A model generated the notes under the pieces. It was not told the DNA's origin and searched no databases. It saw only the letters and a list, made by a program, of their open reading frames with translations. Positions 1 to 16,100 of a stretch of DNA of 64,000 nucleotides are shown here, piece after piece; position 1 is the first letter of the stretch; each line of letters begins with the position of its first letter. The DNA comes from Chaunax sp. Z400. Its lineage: Eukaryota; Chordata; Actinopteri; Lophiiformes; Chaunacidae. The DNA lies in assembly GCA_037577475.1 (NCBI GenBank), contig CM075188.1:12324501-12388500 (forward strand). Direction: 5' to 3'. The translations under genes and the position numbers were made by a program.

Positions 1-2530
<2,530 letters not shown>

Positions 2531-2823
2531 CCTGCAAGCGCAAAGAACAGGAGCAACACAAGGACCGCAACACGGCACCCAAGAAACAGCGCCTGGTCTT
2601 CACTGACCTGCAGCGCCGCACACTTATCGCCATCTTCAAGGAGAACAAGCGTCCATCCAAGGAAATGCAGATCACCATCTCCCAGCAGCTTGGCCTGGAG
2701 CTCAGCACTGTAAGCAACTTCTTCATGAATGCGCGGCGCAGGTGTGTGGACCGCTGGCATGATGACCATGGGGCCAGCCCCGGGCAACCGGGCACATCCG
2801 CCACCACCTTCTCCAAGGCCTGA
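2531..2823 (+). CDS. onecut3: onecut3 terminal exon: ONECUT homeodomain and C-terminus (partial gene)
   Basis: This is the last coding exon of a ONECUT (HNF6-class) transcription factor, a nuclear activator of neural and endodermal genes. The exon starts after a CAAG acceptor in phase 1; the split codon gives ACKRKEQE, the usual linker after the CUT domain. The homeodomain follows at once (KKQRLVFTDLQRRTL). Its recognition helix reads VSNFFMNARRR, with the Phe and Met at homeodomain positions 48 and 50 that define the ONECUT class. The frame ends ATTFSKA-TGA. Residues KKQRLVF, RTLIAIF, ARRRC and the end TFSKA fit ONECUT3 better than ONECUT1 or ONECUT2, whose tails end in CTKA. The CUT-domain exon is outside the window. 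It is convergent with the flippase gene. Whether this is the 'a' or 'b' fish copy cannot be told from this exon. Confidence 0.93.
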
Positions 2824-3413
2824 GAGAAGGAGAGGACCTTCAGAGAGCCAGGGAACCAGGTTGGAACAACAGGCAACATGGAAAATTCGGTGTAAAACCT
2901 GTCTATGACAACCATACCTTTCCTGGACTCTCTGAATGTGTCCTCTGCCCAAGAAAATTCTTTGTGCCATGCAATCATCTTTTTTGTCAGTCAAAATTTC
3001 AAACGCTCACCTGAAACAAGCATAATCTAAAGGTGAATTGTGAAGTCAGGTCCACTCTGCATTTCTCACACAAGGACAATCATTGATTCTGTCTTTTTTA
3101 AAAGAAAATCATTTTTATGGCATCTGACAAAGTAAAGAGACACCAAAGAGTTGATGTTTTTGTTGGATGGTACCAGACGTATATGCTGGCCTCCTGCACC
3201 AACCAAGTAGCCACTGATTCTGCTTTGTCTCCCAACTCACCTCCTTTGTGTTGCCTCTTGAGTCTCTCGCTCATCTCCTCTACGCCGGCACACGGAAGCA
3301 ACAAGGGCGAAAAGAACTGCAATAAATCTGATAACCGAACAGCACACAGCCTTATTATCGAAGCCCCAACCTGCACACGGAAGGAGTCATAAAGACAACA
3401 ACGCAGCCTATGA

Positions 3414-3419
3414 AATAAA
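3414..3419 (+). terminator. onecut3: candidate poly(A) signal of onecut3
   Basis: This is an AATAAA hexamer about 590 bp after the onecut3 stop codon and the first obvious one on this strand. Whether it is used cannot be seen from sequence; distal AATAAA hexamers at 9615-9620 and 9627-9632 are alternatives. Confidence 0.35.
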
Positions 3420-5981
3420 CAACAAGGCTTTCCAACTCTCCGCCTCTACCTCCCCCTCCTCCTGTAGTCTCCTTCATTCCTTGGCCAAAGGTATTCCCTG
3501 ATGGCCAGCCATTTCAGAGAGCAGCTCAGCCTGATCATACGGCAAACTAATGAATTGAAAAATGAATCGATGGATGCAGACAGAGAGAGCAGGGCCTTGA
3601 CCCATCCTGAAGGTGAAACTCAAGACGCTCAGCAGTAGATACTCAGGTCTTCCAGGCCCAGGTCTATATTTTTTGCACAGATGTTGGAGGCCTGTAGGGA
3701 GACGTGTCATTGTTACTCTGAGCCTGAGCCGAGAGTCTGTGTTTCTCTGACCAACAGGAGAGGCGGGTAAGATGTCTGGACATGCTCTTTGTTCTGCTGG
3801 GAGCTTTTTCTCTGATCGATAACTGAGAACCAAGCGACAACAACACACTAGGGCATCCAGCCAACTACATTACAGCTGCATATGAAAAGCAGAATGTAAG
3901 AGGAGCACATGGAACCCACTGGAGGTGGGGACACAAAGGCCTCATGACAGCAGCAGCAACAGCAGCAGCATTCCTCTCCCTCCCCAGTCCTGCCTGTGCT
4001 GGCAGAACAGCAGTGCCCCCTGCTGTTGAGAGTAGAGACAATATACAGCAGAGCAATGGGGCTCAGAGTGGAGGAGAGGAAGGGAACAGCCACTAGATGC
4101 AGAGGAGAAGTCATGGCACAACATGTTCAGGCCCTCACAGCTCTTTGAAGGCAGATCAATAGCTAGCCATTATCCTATTGTTGTTCCTCATCCAACCAGC
4201 ACTGGTGAAGCCGGAGGAGGGGGATGGTTAAACTGAATGCTGAAAATGCAGGGGTTTAGCAAAGGCAGGGATTTATTTATGAATCCAACATAAATTACAT
4301 AAATCACACACATCGGGAATAGAGAAGTACAACAGAGTAAAAAGTAACAGAAAGGCTTATTGAGACAGACACAATTGAGGAGTGATGGAAGTTTAATTTT
4401 CATCTTTTTCAGGAGGCTTTATATTTTGTAAAAACATTCTTCCATCCCATCTATTTGCAAAAAAAAAAAAAAAAAATCCTCTCAACAGATGTGATGTAAA
4501 CCAAATCTCCTGGTTATTCCCACACAAGGTCTATCAGTAGCTAACCCAAAGCTAACCACCACACTTCAAATGCTACAATAATTTGTGCCAACGCTTACTG
4601 CCTTAATGCGAATCAATGAATATGGTACTATGGTTCACACACAGCTACAGTGCACTCCACTGGCAAGGGGCAGTGTATACCAAAGCATCCAACAATCAGC
4701 TTTTAACTGAATTAAAATATACTTTTATAGTGAAACATGAATAAAAATCTGATTTTAAGGCATACAAAAAACAAACCTCAAATGACAAATATACCATACA
4801 TACAGTATGTGTTAAAAAATACAAGAGAAATGTCTCCAACACGTAGCTGGACACATTTTGAAAAGGAAAAATCTCTCATTCTACCTTTGGTTCTCTACCT
4901 CCTCTATCCCTCTAACCCCATTGCCCCCTGTCTTTCTCTCTTCCTCTATATATTGATGCGGGTATTTAATTAGTACCATAGACACAAAGTTTCTATTTCT
5001 TGTTACTATTGTGCTCTGTTGTGCATATGTAAGGCACCTTGTTGATGAATCAAAAACAAAAAGGAAGGACTTTTTAAAAGGAAAAAAGAGGAATGCAAGG
5101 ACCAAGGCCAATGTAGGATGTTTTTTCTTTTGTCTTTTTTGCATTCTGTGTGAATATAGACTCGGAAGAGACATTTACCACGAGAAAGAAAAAAACAAAA
5201 ACAGGGAGCTGCTGAGGAGAAGAATATATGAAGGACATCTCTCTCACTTTTGGCATTTCCAGTCAGAACTGTGGCACTCTCAGCCCTCTTTAAGCTGAGC
5301 CCCAAGGATGGGGTAAAACGGAGGGGGACAAAACATGACCTCTAAATGTCCTGGCTGATTCCATGTGTTTTATTAGAGACTGGGTGGGGGTAAAGCTCGG
5401 GACTCAATGGTTATCTGAATGGTCTTAAGATGCAACTGTAGCATTTCCAACAATGTAGTCAGATTAGTGGTGCAGATTAGATGAGAGATGGTCATTGTGG
5501 AGGAGTTGATTGAGAGGTGCTGACTAACTTCACGTTGCTGTAAGCAGTGAGTTAACGTCGCCAAAGGATGATGAGCTAAAATTGATTTGTGGTATACAGT
5601 TAAGTGAGCATAGATAAATAGCTAGATTCAGCTCTAGATATTAGGCTGACAAAATGACATTTGTTTATAGTGAGAACCAATATGGCTACCTCACTAGGCT
5701 GAGTGGTTTGTGAAACCGCCACTAATACCAAAGATACTGCAGCCTACCGGTCCCAAACTGCCTAGGGGGACACACAACAAAAAAGAAAAGAAAAAAAAAT
5801 AGAACCCCCCCCCCGCCCTTTGTCCACAACTGTCACAGACAGACTGACAACATCACGCACACACACACACATGCTCATACTGACAGCGCAGTCGGACTGC
5901 ATCGTGCCACACAGGAGGAGGTGGCCGCCTTGCAGACAGAGTTGAGTGCCTTTTCCCTTCAACCACGGGTGGGACTGCACT

Positions 5982-6087
<106 letters not shown>

Positions 6088-9000
6088 CCGTGCAGGTGCA
6101 TAAATATAGCTGCAAACCCATTTACCCATTTAAACATTCACACACATTCAGACAATGCATCCATAATTGGATGGACAGAAAGGGGGGCCAAAGAGAGGGA
6201 CACAGAGTGGAGGCTGTGTCAGCATTTTCTCCCATATTGACTTGCCATCTTGATACACTAGAATACAAGCACTTTATCATGTAGAAAGTCTATAAAGCAT
6301 TTTCTATACTCTATTTATTTGAAACAAAATTCTATGTTATTCCTTAATTTGTCAGTCTTTGTTACTTTATCATTGATATCATAGTAGCTCATAGCCTTTT
6401 GTGTTTGTATTTTTTTCTCTGCTCGGTGTGCTTAGACTCTCAGCCATTTTACCTCTCTCACATCAGAGATATTTTTGTGTAACAGAGAAAGAGGGGGTTA
6501 GAAAGGCTGAGGCTCCAAGCGCTCGGAGGGCTAGTTTTAAAATCTTGCCACTACTGTATGTCTCTCTCTCTTTCTCTCCACTGCGTGCAAGCACAGAGGC
6601 TGCACTAGAAAAGTGTGGAAGACTCACTGACAGTTTGTAGACACAAATTCTCTCCTCCCTCCACCTTGTCTGTCCAGTCGACCTCTCCCCCTGGCTAGTG
6701 CTAAGACTCGGTAGGCGTGTGTTGACAATTAATTCTGAAATACCTCAAAAACCTTTCATGTAAACTTTATGTAATTTAGACTGAAAATAATACTGCTAAT
6801 GATAACAATGATTATGAAACTATGATACTATGATAGTTAGTTTTGGAACTTGTGACTTGAAGCTTTATACTGTTAAATTCCTTTTATTTGTTTGCTCATT
6901 TTTCTTGTACGTTCTCTTGTTTGTTTTTGCTACGGCATGTACTTACTGTTTTCACAAAGGAAAAGACATTGTGAATGTTTCTGTGGAGGGTTATGTGAGA
7001 AAAGAAGGGACAGAAGAGAAGGCTAGACTAGAGAGAGGAGCAAGAACTACTCACCTCAGATGTTTAGTTCGAGGCTCTCTCCAAGGCGGGTACATTTAAA
7101 GGATAAAAACAAAACAAAAAAAGAAAGAGAGAAATCACAAAAATATAATTTGGGCTTAATTTTAATCCCAAAAATTTGATGTTAGACCAAAGGAGGAAAA
7201 ATCTTTTCTCATCGTTAGCTTTCTTCTGCCTTTAAGTTGTCTTTTCTCTGAAAAAACAAAAATTTCACAGTTACTTTGAAGGTTCCTGGGTGTGTTCAAG
7301 TGCTCCTGATGTTCTTAGAATATTAAAGACCAGCACCTCCTATTGAAAAGAAGGTGCGCTTTTTTCTTTTGTGCATGGATATTGTATAACTGTATAGAAA
7401 CCAACAGGAATGACCTGTGATTTTGTGGGGGAGAGGAGGAGGATGGAAAGACTTGGGAGAGGGTGGAGCAGGGGTGGGGGATATTTTAGTTTATCAAAAA
7501 ACTTTTTAAAAAAAGGGTGTGGGAGGATTTGGGTTTTAGGCGTTGGAGGGGTCCTTGTTTTTAGAATTTCCGTCACTGTTGGATTCACTGGTTGTGTGCA
7601 TGTGTTGTTGCAACCCTTCCCCTTTCCCTTTGTTTCGTTGATGTATATAAATCCAGACAGTAGGGGGCAGTGTGTGCTGGGGGAGGTCAAACTCCTCTCC
7701 TCCCAATCAATACCATTCAATCTTCATTCCTCAGCTTGTGGTCCACATTCGGGTCCTGAAATGTGTGTCTTGCTTTTCCAAAGACGGGCTGTTTACTTGG
7801 AGTTAATCAGAGGGACACACACAGGCCTGAGTGACCTTGAATATACCTGTATGTCTGTCTACATGCTTTTCATCAATCTGTGTATGTGTGCTCATTTGTA
7901 ACTATGTAGAAGACAACGTGTTTTTTCTTTTTTATGTTCCTTTACTATGGGTTGCAATATTTGTCATGCTAAAATTTGAAACCACTTATTACTGACTGTC
8001 TGACCAACCAATTGCAGAACCATTTGGCAACTGATATTCCAACCGGAAATGTCGTCAGCATTTACTGTCAAACAGTACGGGTGTGTCATTTCACTATGGG
8101 ATCGAAGGTTGCCAATGGGACTGATGTAGACACCCCCAGTCACACTGTGCTCTCCCTCTTCTGTTACCTGTTAATCAATCAGAACCAAGTGTCTTTGTGA
8201 TGGTAGAAGACAATCAGTTTCAAAACAAGAAAAAAGGTAGAGAGAGGGCAGGCCAGTGGGGAGGAGGAAGGGGATGATGGAAGAACAAAAACAAGGGAAA
8301 AGAGGCTCTCTGATTTCTGACTAACTGTAGTGCCCGACTGCCAAACGACTGCCCCACCAGCCCTCCACTCTCCAAAACATCCATCTGCCATCCCATCAGG
8401 GCCAAACCTGCAACTACTACTGCAGCTTTCAAGCTTGATATGACTCAGCTACACTCCAAACCAAAACCGATCACACATTTTAAATTTCCACCCTCCTGCA
8501 TTCCTACTGCCACAATGTAGTGAACTGCAGGGGTACACAACTGTGGTGCAAAGACCATTTTTCCCATCACCCACAGCAATTTCATGCTAATCTAATGATG
8601 ATGTAACCAGCCGCGAGGAATGAAAAATGGCTCCGGTTGGTGGCTTTTGCACAAAGAACTATGCAAACACCTGACCCCCTCAATCTTAATCGTTGCTGCT
8701 GGGTCAGAGTGTACAACCCTCAACAGCCCCTCCCTCCCCTTGACATTTAAACACCCCCTCTCACATTTCCATGACCTTTTCCCCTTCATCCCTCATTCCC
8801 TGACCCCGGAGTGGGCCGGGTAACACCCCAGTCACTCAGGGTACAGTAGAGAGTGGCTGGGGAGAGAAGAGCACTACAGCGCCCCATGCCTCACGAGACT
8901 GATGTCGTACAGCTTTACATGAATGCCCCAAACTGCCATTGACATCAAAATGGAGTCCATGTTGGTGTTTGCAAGCAGATCCTCCCCATACATGGCTCCA

Positions 9001-9661
9001 ATATAATATAATGTTTGATCGTCTTTGTCCCCAGCGCCAAGGAAGGGCCACAATCAATGCAAAGACGCTTACATTGTATTAACTTAAGTTTACAAAGTAG
9101 TCTGGAGATGGTGGCTTATATTGCACTCGTACTGACAGATGGACACACAAACACACACAGGCACATGCTGGAGAGGGTGAGTCTGCCATTTAAGGGTGTT
9201 TGCTGGAACCAAAGATGAAATCAGAGGTATGACAATCTGGCTACCAAACCTAGAGGACAATGTTCAGCTCTCTGGGCTGCTCTACGGGTCCTGTGATTTC
9301 ACGACCATGTGGACATTCCACCTATTGCACTTAAACATACACACATATACATACATATAAACAACCTGGCGTAAACTCCTACACACAAACACACCCACAC
9401 CTCCACCCATAGAGAAACAAGGGATAAACCTCACTCACGACGTCTGATCAGAAAGCCTCTTTTCCCTCCTCCCACTGCAGAAGCCGGAGAGCCTGTGGAG
9501 GACTTTTAGTTTCACTCTAGTTGAGACTTTTGAGAAGGAAAAAAATCTGAGTAATAACTGTTACAGAAAAATAAAAACTTAAAAGGATAATATGGGTAAA
9601 ATTGCGTGTTTTGAAATAAATTAACAAATAAAACAATTGTAAAACAAAGCTGTGCTGTCGG

Positions 9662-9667
9662 TTTATT
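9662..9667 (-). terminator. atp8b3: candidate poly(A) signal of atp8b3
   Basis: AATAAA on the minus strand, about 250 bp downstream of the flippase stop codon. Plus-strand AATAAA hexamers at 9615-9632 lie immediately beyond it, so the two convergent transcripts could end within 50 bp of each other or overlap. Confidence 0.45.
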
Positions 9668-9919
9668 GAGTTTGGTTTTATCTTCAAACGAAATCCCCTT
9701 TGGTCCCAAATTGACTTTTACCCATAAAGTTCTCAAACAACCAAGATCAGACATTCATGCAAGAGGCAAATGGTCTATGTAAAGCAATATTTGTACATAC
9801 TTTTCATGGAAAAGTGCAGACTCTAGTAAGAGTGGTGAACAAAAAGTTGTAGTAATTTGAAATACAGACATAAAATGAATCATATTTATATTTTCCCACA
9901 TCAAAGCTTTAGTCATTAT

Positions 9920-10156
9920 TCATGTGCCTCTTAGGGCATCACTGTTGTTCTTCATCTGAATTTGGCTTTTAGTCAGAGGAGGAGTTGCAGTCACGTTCTT
10001 TTCCACCAGCAGCGCTGTGTTACGCATGGAGATAAGTGAAGAGATGAGGCGTCCAGGCCCTGCTCCCTGAGAGAGGGCGTAAGAGGAATGGCGAAGAGAT
10101 GTTCTTCTTCTCAGCTGTGAATTCAGCTCCACTGACGGAGGGGGTGTATTGTAGAC
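9920..10156 (-). CDS. atp8b3: atp8b3 terminal exon: cytosolic tail and stop
   Basis: The acceptor GACGTAG precedes VYNTPPPSVELNSQLRRRTS. This is followed by RHSSYALSQGAG, a motif seen in the tails of ATP8B-class proteins, and the frame ends LRGT-TGA. The tail is basic and Ser/Thr-rich near RRRTSLRHSS, a plausible phosphorylation site (inference). Confidence 0.85.
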   Translation of the reverse strand, partial: VYNTPPPSVELNSQLRRRTSLRHSSYALSQGAGPGRLISSLISMRNTALLVEKNVTATPPLTKSQIQMKNNSDALRGT

Positions 10157-13100
10157 CTACGTCACAGCCAGGTGAGAGTCACGTCAGTGATGGTTTACCA
10201 TTACATTGTTCATGCTTTTGTTTTTAGGCTTAGTACTCAAGCTCAGCCTCCAAAGAAACATAGAATGGCGACCAAATTCAGCATCATACTGAGTTGGTTC
10301 TCATGTCAAATATTCATGTTTTTGATTTGCCAATAGCAGCAATCACATTTTCCTGTCAGAACCCAGCAGGATGCACACAACAAAAGAATCCTCACTGAGA
10401 AAAACGCTGAAATATTCCATAACTGGTAGACTTTTTCTTCTTGCCTGAGTGAGATGGCTGCAGGTTGATTGCAGACATTTTATGAAACCGTAAACATCTT
10501 GAATAGTTTGGAAAGAAAGGCTGAAATGGATGTGCTGAAGCTGACTTGCTGTGTGCTTAATCGCCCCTCAAATATTACCTGAATTTGTTTGCTAACATTT
10601 AGCTTTGTACAAAATGTACATTTTCAGTTTTAGCTGTGAACTATCCCTTTGTAAATCAATACTACACCTATTCTTCGTCAGCTCAGTTATCATTTCGTTT
10701 TACTTGTCCATGAAAATGCCTCACCTTGTTTCTGGCATGGACCGTGAGAATGACGCTGAGAGCATGGACAGTCACGGATGGCAAAACAGCTGTCCAGGCT
10801 GTAAGCAGAGCTGTGAGCCAAACAACTGGATTGACAAAGGCCTGATTATATACACCTGATGAAAAACACACACAGAGCAATCAAACCTGTTCAGATGCAT
10901 GATGGCACATCAACAGATCAATAGAAAACGGACATTGCATGTTTGGTTGTATGAGTTCATATACGCGTATGTTGCTATTATTTGTCTCCACATGAGTCAA
11001 ATCCAGCAGTTCCTGCAGTAACGGATATCGAATTGGTCACAGCCAGCAGCAACATCACTGAAGTGAATCTGAAATGAGTAGAAGTGTACCAATAAAGTTA
11101 AAGTCGCTGGGTGAGCTCTGAAATAGGACTGTGCCTTGGGTGATCCCGGCACAGATGAAGAAAAGCGCCACAGAGATGCACACAGCTGCTATGTTGAACT
11201 TTGTCCAGTGTCGGGTCACCAGCACAATCTGAGAGGCAAACAGACACAGAAGAAATGTACATCTGGTTATAAAGTACAGCAGCTATCAGCGAGGAAACAA
11301 TACAGTTGATTTGTTTTACAAAATAAGATGCAATTAAATGAGGGTAATTAAATATATTCTTTAAATGAGGCTGGATGATGTCTTTCATGTCAGATCAAAA
11401 AGATTTTGACAGCACAGGTCAGATGGACTCTACTATTTTGTTGAGTCTCTCTATAGAGGGTATGCACTGATGTCACTTTCCCACTGAGCAGCAAAATATC
11501 CTGCATCATGGCGATTTTTAGTGGAGCAAACTGGAAAATCAGGAGTACAACAAACTATTATCTTTGTAGATTAAAAACTCTACACTGATTCTTAAAAGTT
11601 ACAAAAGCACCAGTGATCCATGGATGGCCAGGAATCAAGTTTCCTGACATTTATATGTTTATCTGATAGTGACACCAGGGGGATACACAAACATAGCCTG
11701 AAGATAGAGAAAAGCCTTGACACTTGGTTGTACATCAGGGCAGAATTTGTTGGAGAAATTAAAGTGATGAGGGCACCGATGGATATTCTGGTTGTATGTG
11801 GACAGGTTTGTACAAATATTTCATTACAACTTGGAGAGACATGTTCGCGTGCAGCAGCGTGATGACAAACAGTGACATCACTACCTTATCCTACACCATT
11901 GGGACAACTGTATGAAGCTGATAGCATTGAACTGACCTACAATGAACGTCTTGATAAATATGATAACATCTTTAAGGATTTGTTGATCACAGATGCTAAA
12001 CCACAGATGCACATTTGTGCCTGGATTACAGTTGTTGTTTGCATTAGCTTCTCTTTTCTGTAGCTTTCATCAGTCTGTTAAAAAAAAAGCTCAATTCCTT
12101 GTTGATTTTTGTTTTCTGCACTCAAGCTGAACGGTAATGCTGCAGCTCAGCAAAAGCTTTCTGCCACGCTATGGGTGTAACCTAACTACAGTGACTTCCA
12201 TTTACTCTGATGTAACATGCGTACCCTCTGTAGGCTTTCACCAGCAACTCTAAAAACCGGCAGACTGAGGTCAGGCTCACACTACAGGAGTCTCAAAATC
12301 CTAAAAGATTGGTAAATCAGGTTTCAACTCACACATAAAGAGAATCTCCACAGATTATGTTCTCTTTAATCTCAAACATGCACACACTACAAGATTAAAA
12401 AAATAGCAGGGCATCACACTGCGCTATTGATAAAATATTTACTGTTGCTTGGCAGCACCTTCAGCTGCTCCAGGATGTCTCTCTCATTGTTTAATGTGAT
12501 CTCGCTCAGAAAGTTCGGATGTAGTCATCCAGATGTACACTCCTGAAGTGTTTGAAAGTTATCAGGGAGACTCCGATGTATCCACGAGCAGATCGGGAGG
12601 TGTAAGACTTGATTTGTAAATGCCTCACACTACCAGATAATCTGGGCCAAACATGGGACCCATCAAAGTTCCAGACCCTGATTGTCGGGAGGGGTGAATC
12701 GGAGTGAAATCAGCCCAATTCCCTTGCAGTGTGAGCCCAGCCGACCACAACACAGGTAAATATTTGTTTTCAACACACCATACAAGACTAGAATGAAAGA
12801 CAGTAAAGCAGATCAAGCAGAAAAGCACAGCACAAAACAGAAGAGAGATCAACAGCAGACAATACAATGGAAACATTCACATCATATTTATATTGCATTT
12901 ATTTTTGACTTGCAATCACTGAATTAGTCTTGTATCTATATAAAACGTGCAATCCTGACCTCAATGTTAGCAGTGAATATGGCTGACATGGCCACAGTGA
13001 CAGCCATGGTCTGGTAGTCAAAGGCTGTGTTGTAGAAGACTCCATATGGGATGAAGAAGAGAACAAGTGATGCGTAGACGGCATGCAGGAGTGGCAAGGA

Positions 13101-16100
13101 CAGCATGAGAGGGCTGGAGAGCTCCTGCCTCAGTCCTGACATGTACAGCTCTGGCCATTTGAGACTGCTTTCAGCACTCACATCCTACAAAACAAATGAA
13201 GATGAGCTGATGTGAGTGCTGATGATCAGATATCAATATATGTCTATTGAGTTCATAATAGCGTATTTCTCTTAAACCGTGTCACCTGTTCAAAGAAGGC
13301 CACAAGCATAATTGGCAACATTGTGTAGAAGACAGTGTAGAGAGGGATGAACCATGTCTCATACAGCAACTGCAAGACAGATACAGTGATATAAATGCAG
13401 GATATTTTCTCCATGTTTAACCTCACCGAGTGAAGCCTTTATGTCATTGAATTTCATCCACGTATGTCTAACCTGAGCACTGAAGCCATTGAAGACACCA
13501 AACCATATATGCACGAGAGAAAAGGCACAGGTTTTAAACAGGAAGTAGCGTAAGAAGAGGGAAATGCGCATGTAGGACCAGCGCCCATGGACCAGCAGCA
13601 GCCTCTGTAGAAATCTGAACTGGGACAAGGCGTAGTCTGCATTCTGCACTGCCTGACCTCCTTCCACTCCTTCTATTCCCACACCAACATGAGCCGCTGG
13701 TGTTCCAAGATTAAGAAAAGACATGGATTGAAAACAAAAAAAACAAAAACGAGAACATGAGAGCAGAAAGCGAAGTACACTGATTAGTAATTTTTACAAT
13801 TTAGTGATACAAACACACATTTTCTCTTCATCTTCCGATTTAACCTGACTTACTCTTGATCATGTTTACATCATTGGCACCATCACCGATGCACATGGTG
13901 ACGGAGCTGGTGTGTTTCCGGACCAACTTGACAATGTCAGCCTTCTGTCCAGGTGTAAGACGACAGCATAGCACCGACTGACACTGTTCTGCCAGGCTCA
14001 TGAACACAGCGCCCCATTCTGGTCTCTGTTCAAACTCTACCTGAAATACAACACCACCAAGCAGGTCAGTTTTGGTCATATTCATACAAAATGGCCCTCA
14101 CACCTGATGAACTTTAGGAGAGTCTTTGCCTTTGCTTTGTCTCTGTCGACAGCTTGGACATCTCAGAGAATCTAAATCTTGTTTTAAAGCATTTTAGTTC
14201 AGTTTATATGTTTAAAGCTGCTATAATTAATATGTTTATGTTTATAAGACTAACCCATAGACAACTGTCATGCAGATTTCTGCAGATCTACAGATCTGTG
14301 CTATATATAGAGGTGAACCCGACTGTATCTATACTGCTCCACCTCCTGCGCCATCTCCAGTTCCTCTCCTGCCAGAGAGGTGAGATTTCACATCCCTTGG
14401 TACCAGTCTGTGACGCTAGGAGTCAGTGAGTCTATAGGTCTCCGCCTTAGCTTGTCACCCAGGATACAATGCACCCAACCCCACTGCCTATCCCTGTGTG
14501 GTGGGTCCAAGGGCAGGCATCTCCATGTAGTTTTTTTGGGCTGTGTCCAACCTAGCACCATGGACGGATGCTTAGCCAGCAGCTCCCCCCCCAGGTCTGG
14601 CCCCAGAAGGATGCCCAGTTTCCCTATTCCAGGAGAGGGAGAGGTGCTACAGCTCTTTTTTGGTTGATTGTTGTCTGAAAAAATTATAGTGACTAACACC
14701 CAATTATATAATAAACAGTTGCAGAGCCAGGGTTTCATAATATGACTTGATGTACAAACTATATTACAAAAGCTATTCAGCCGTTTGAAAACGATATAGT
14801 TTTCAGAGTTAGAGTTAGAGTAAACCTTCCTGTATGCTCAGTGTTTACCAGCTCAGGCCCAGTAAGGACGATAGCAGTCTTTGCTCCAGCCCTCTTCTTG
14901 TCTACAGCCCACACCTCTGTCTGTGTGGCCTTGAAGAATCCGACACATGGGTCCGGGGACTGGAGTATCTGTCTGCCGGGGCAATCACACAAAGATCAAT
15001 CCAATGGCATGAATGTAAGCATGTGAGTCTTTGTGTATTTTTATCATTGCTAACCTCAGCTCCTGCCATTCCAGTAATGTGGTATCAGGATCCAGTAGTT
15101 TGCAAGAGTATCCAATATTGACTGCAGTCTCTCCATGGATTAAGAACAAGGGAACAGGAAAGACAAGGAAGGAGGAAGAGACAAAAACAATATTGACACT
15201 TTGTTTTCATGTGCACAACATTCAAAAGGGTACTATTCCCATGTCCTGCTACAGTATGTCACAATACCTTTTTTGTCCCCAGTCAGGACCCATACTTTAA
15301 TTCCAGCCTGTTGAAGCAGAGATATTGTCTCAGGAACACCCGCCTGAAGCCGGTCCTCTATTGCGGTCACTCCCAGAAGCTACAAAATATGAACGTTTAC
15401 CTTTATTTTTAGCATTCCTACAAAATATTGGATTTATTAGCAATATTGTGAGAAGGAAACAAAGAGATGATGTGAGGTTCAACTTCATAACATGCCTCAT
15501 AAAAAAGCACAGGATCTATTTAAAGAGTGTTTATTTAAAGAGTCATTTGTATTGGCTCAGCTATATTACTTTAAAGAGAGGCCTGACAATAAACATGTTA
15601 CAATCACATTGAGGAAGAGCCAACCTGCAGCTCTCTCTCCATCTGATCATATAGCTTTTCCAGCAGTGCATCGCGGTCACAAGTCACCATGGCAGCAGAC
15701 TGAGCCAGAGTTCTCCTCCATTGCTCCCATGATGCCTCAGGAACAAATCGAACTGCAACACATAAAGTCCGCAGACAGGCCTGGGCAAACAACTGATGAA
15801 AGACAAGTTGACACATTATTTGATAGTCTACATCTTATTTACTAAGTGATCGTTTGTTTACCTCAGAACTACCTCAGAAGGACTTATCAAGGAGATCAGT
15901 GGGTCTGATCCTTCTTGAAACCTCTGTTGATCATTGAACAAGATCTTTCTCAGTGTGTATATAGATTTTTAGATTGATCATTTGAAAACATAGCACGCTT
16001 GGAGCAATGTTATTTTGTCAGTCAGTCCACTTTGGGCCAAACGGAATGTTGGTAGTGGAGATCACATGACTGCTTGATTGGGGAGGACAATAAAACACTC

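Noticed and set aside
14388..14738. 116-codon minus-strand frame in an atp8b3 intron
   Set aside because: Falls in LINE-derived sequence, breaks at both ends, and lies between well-phased atp8b3 exons without joining them.
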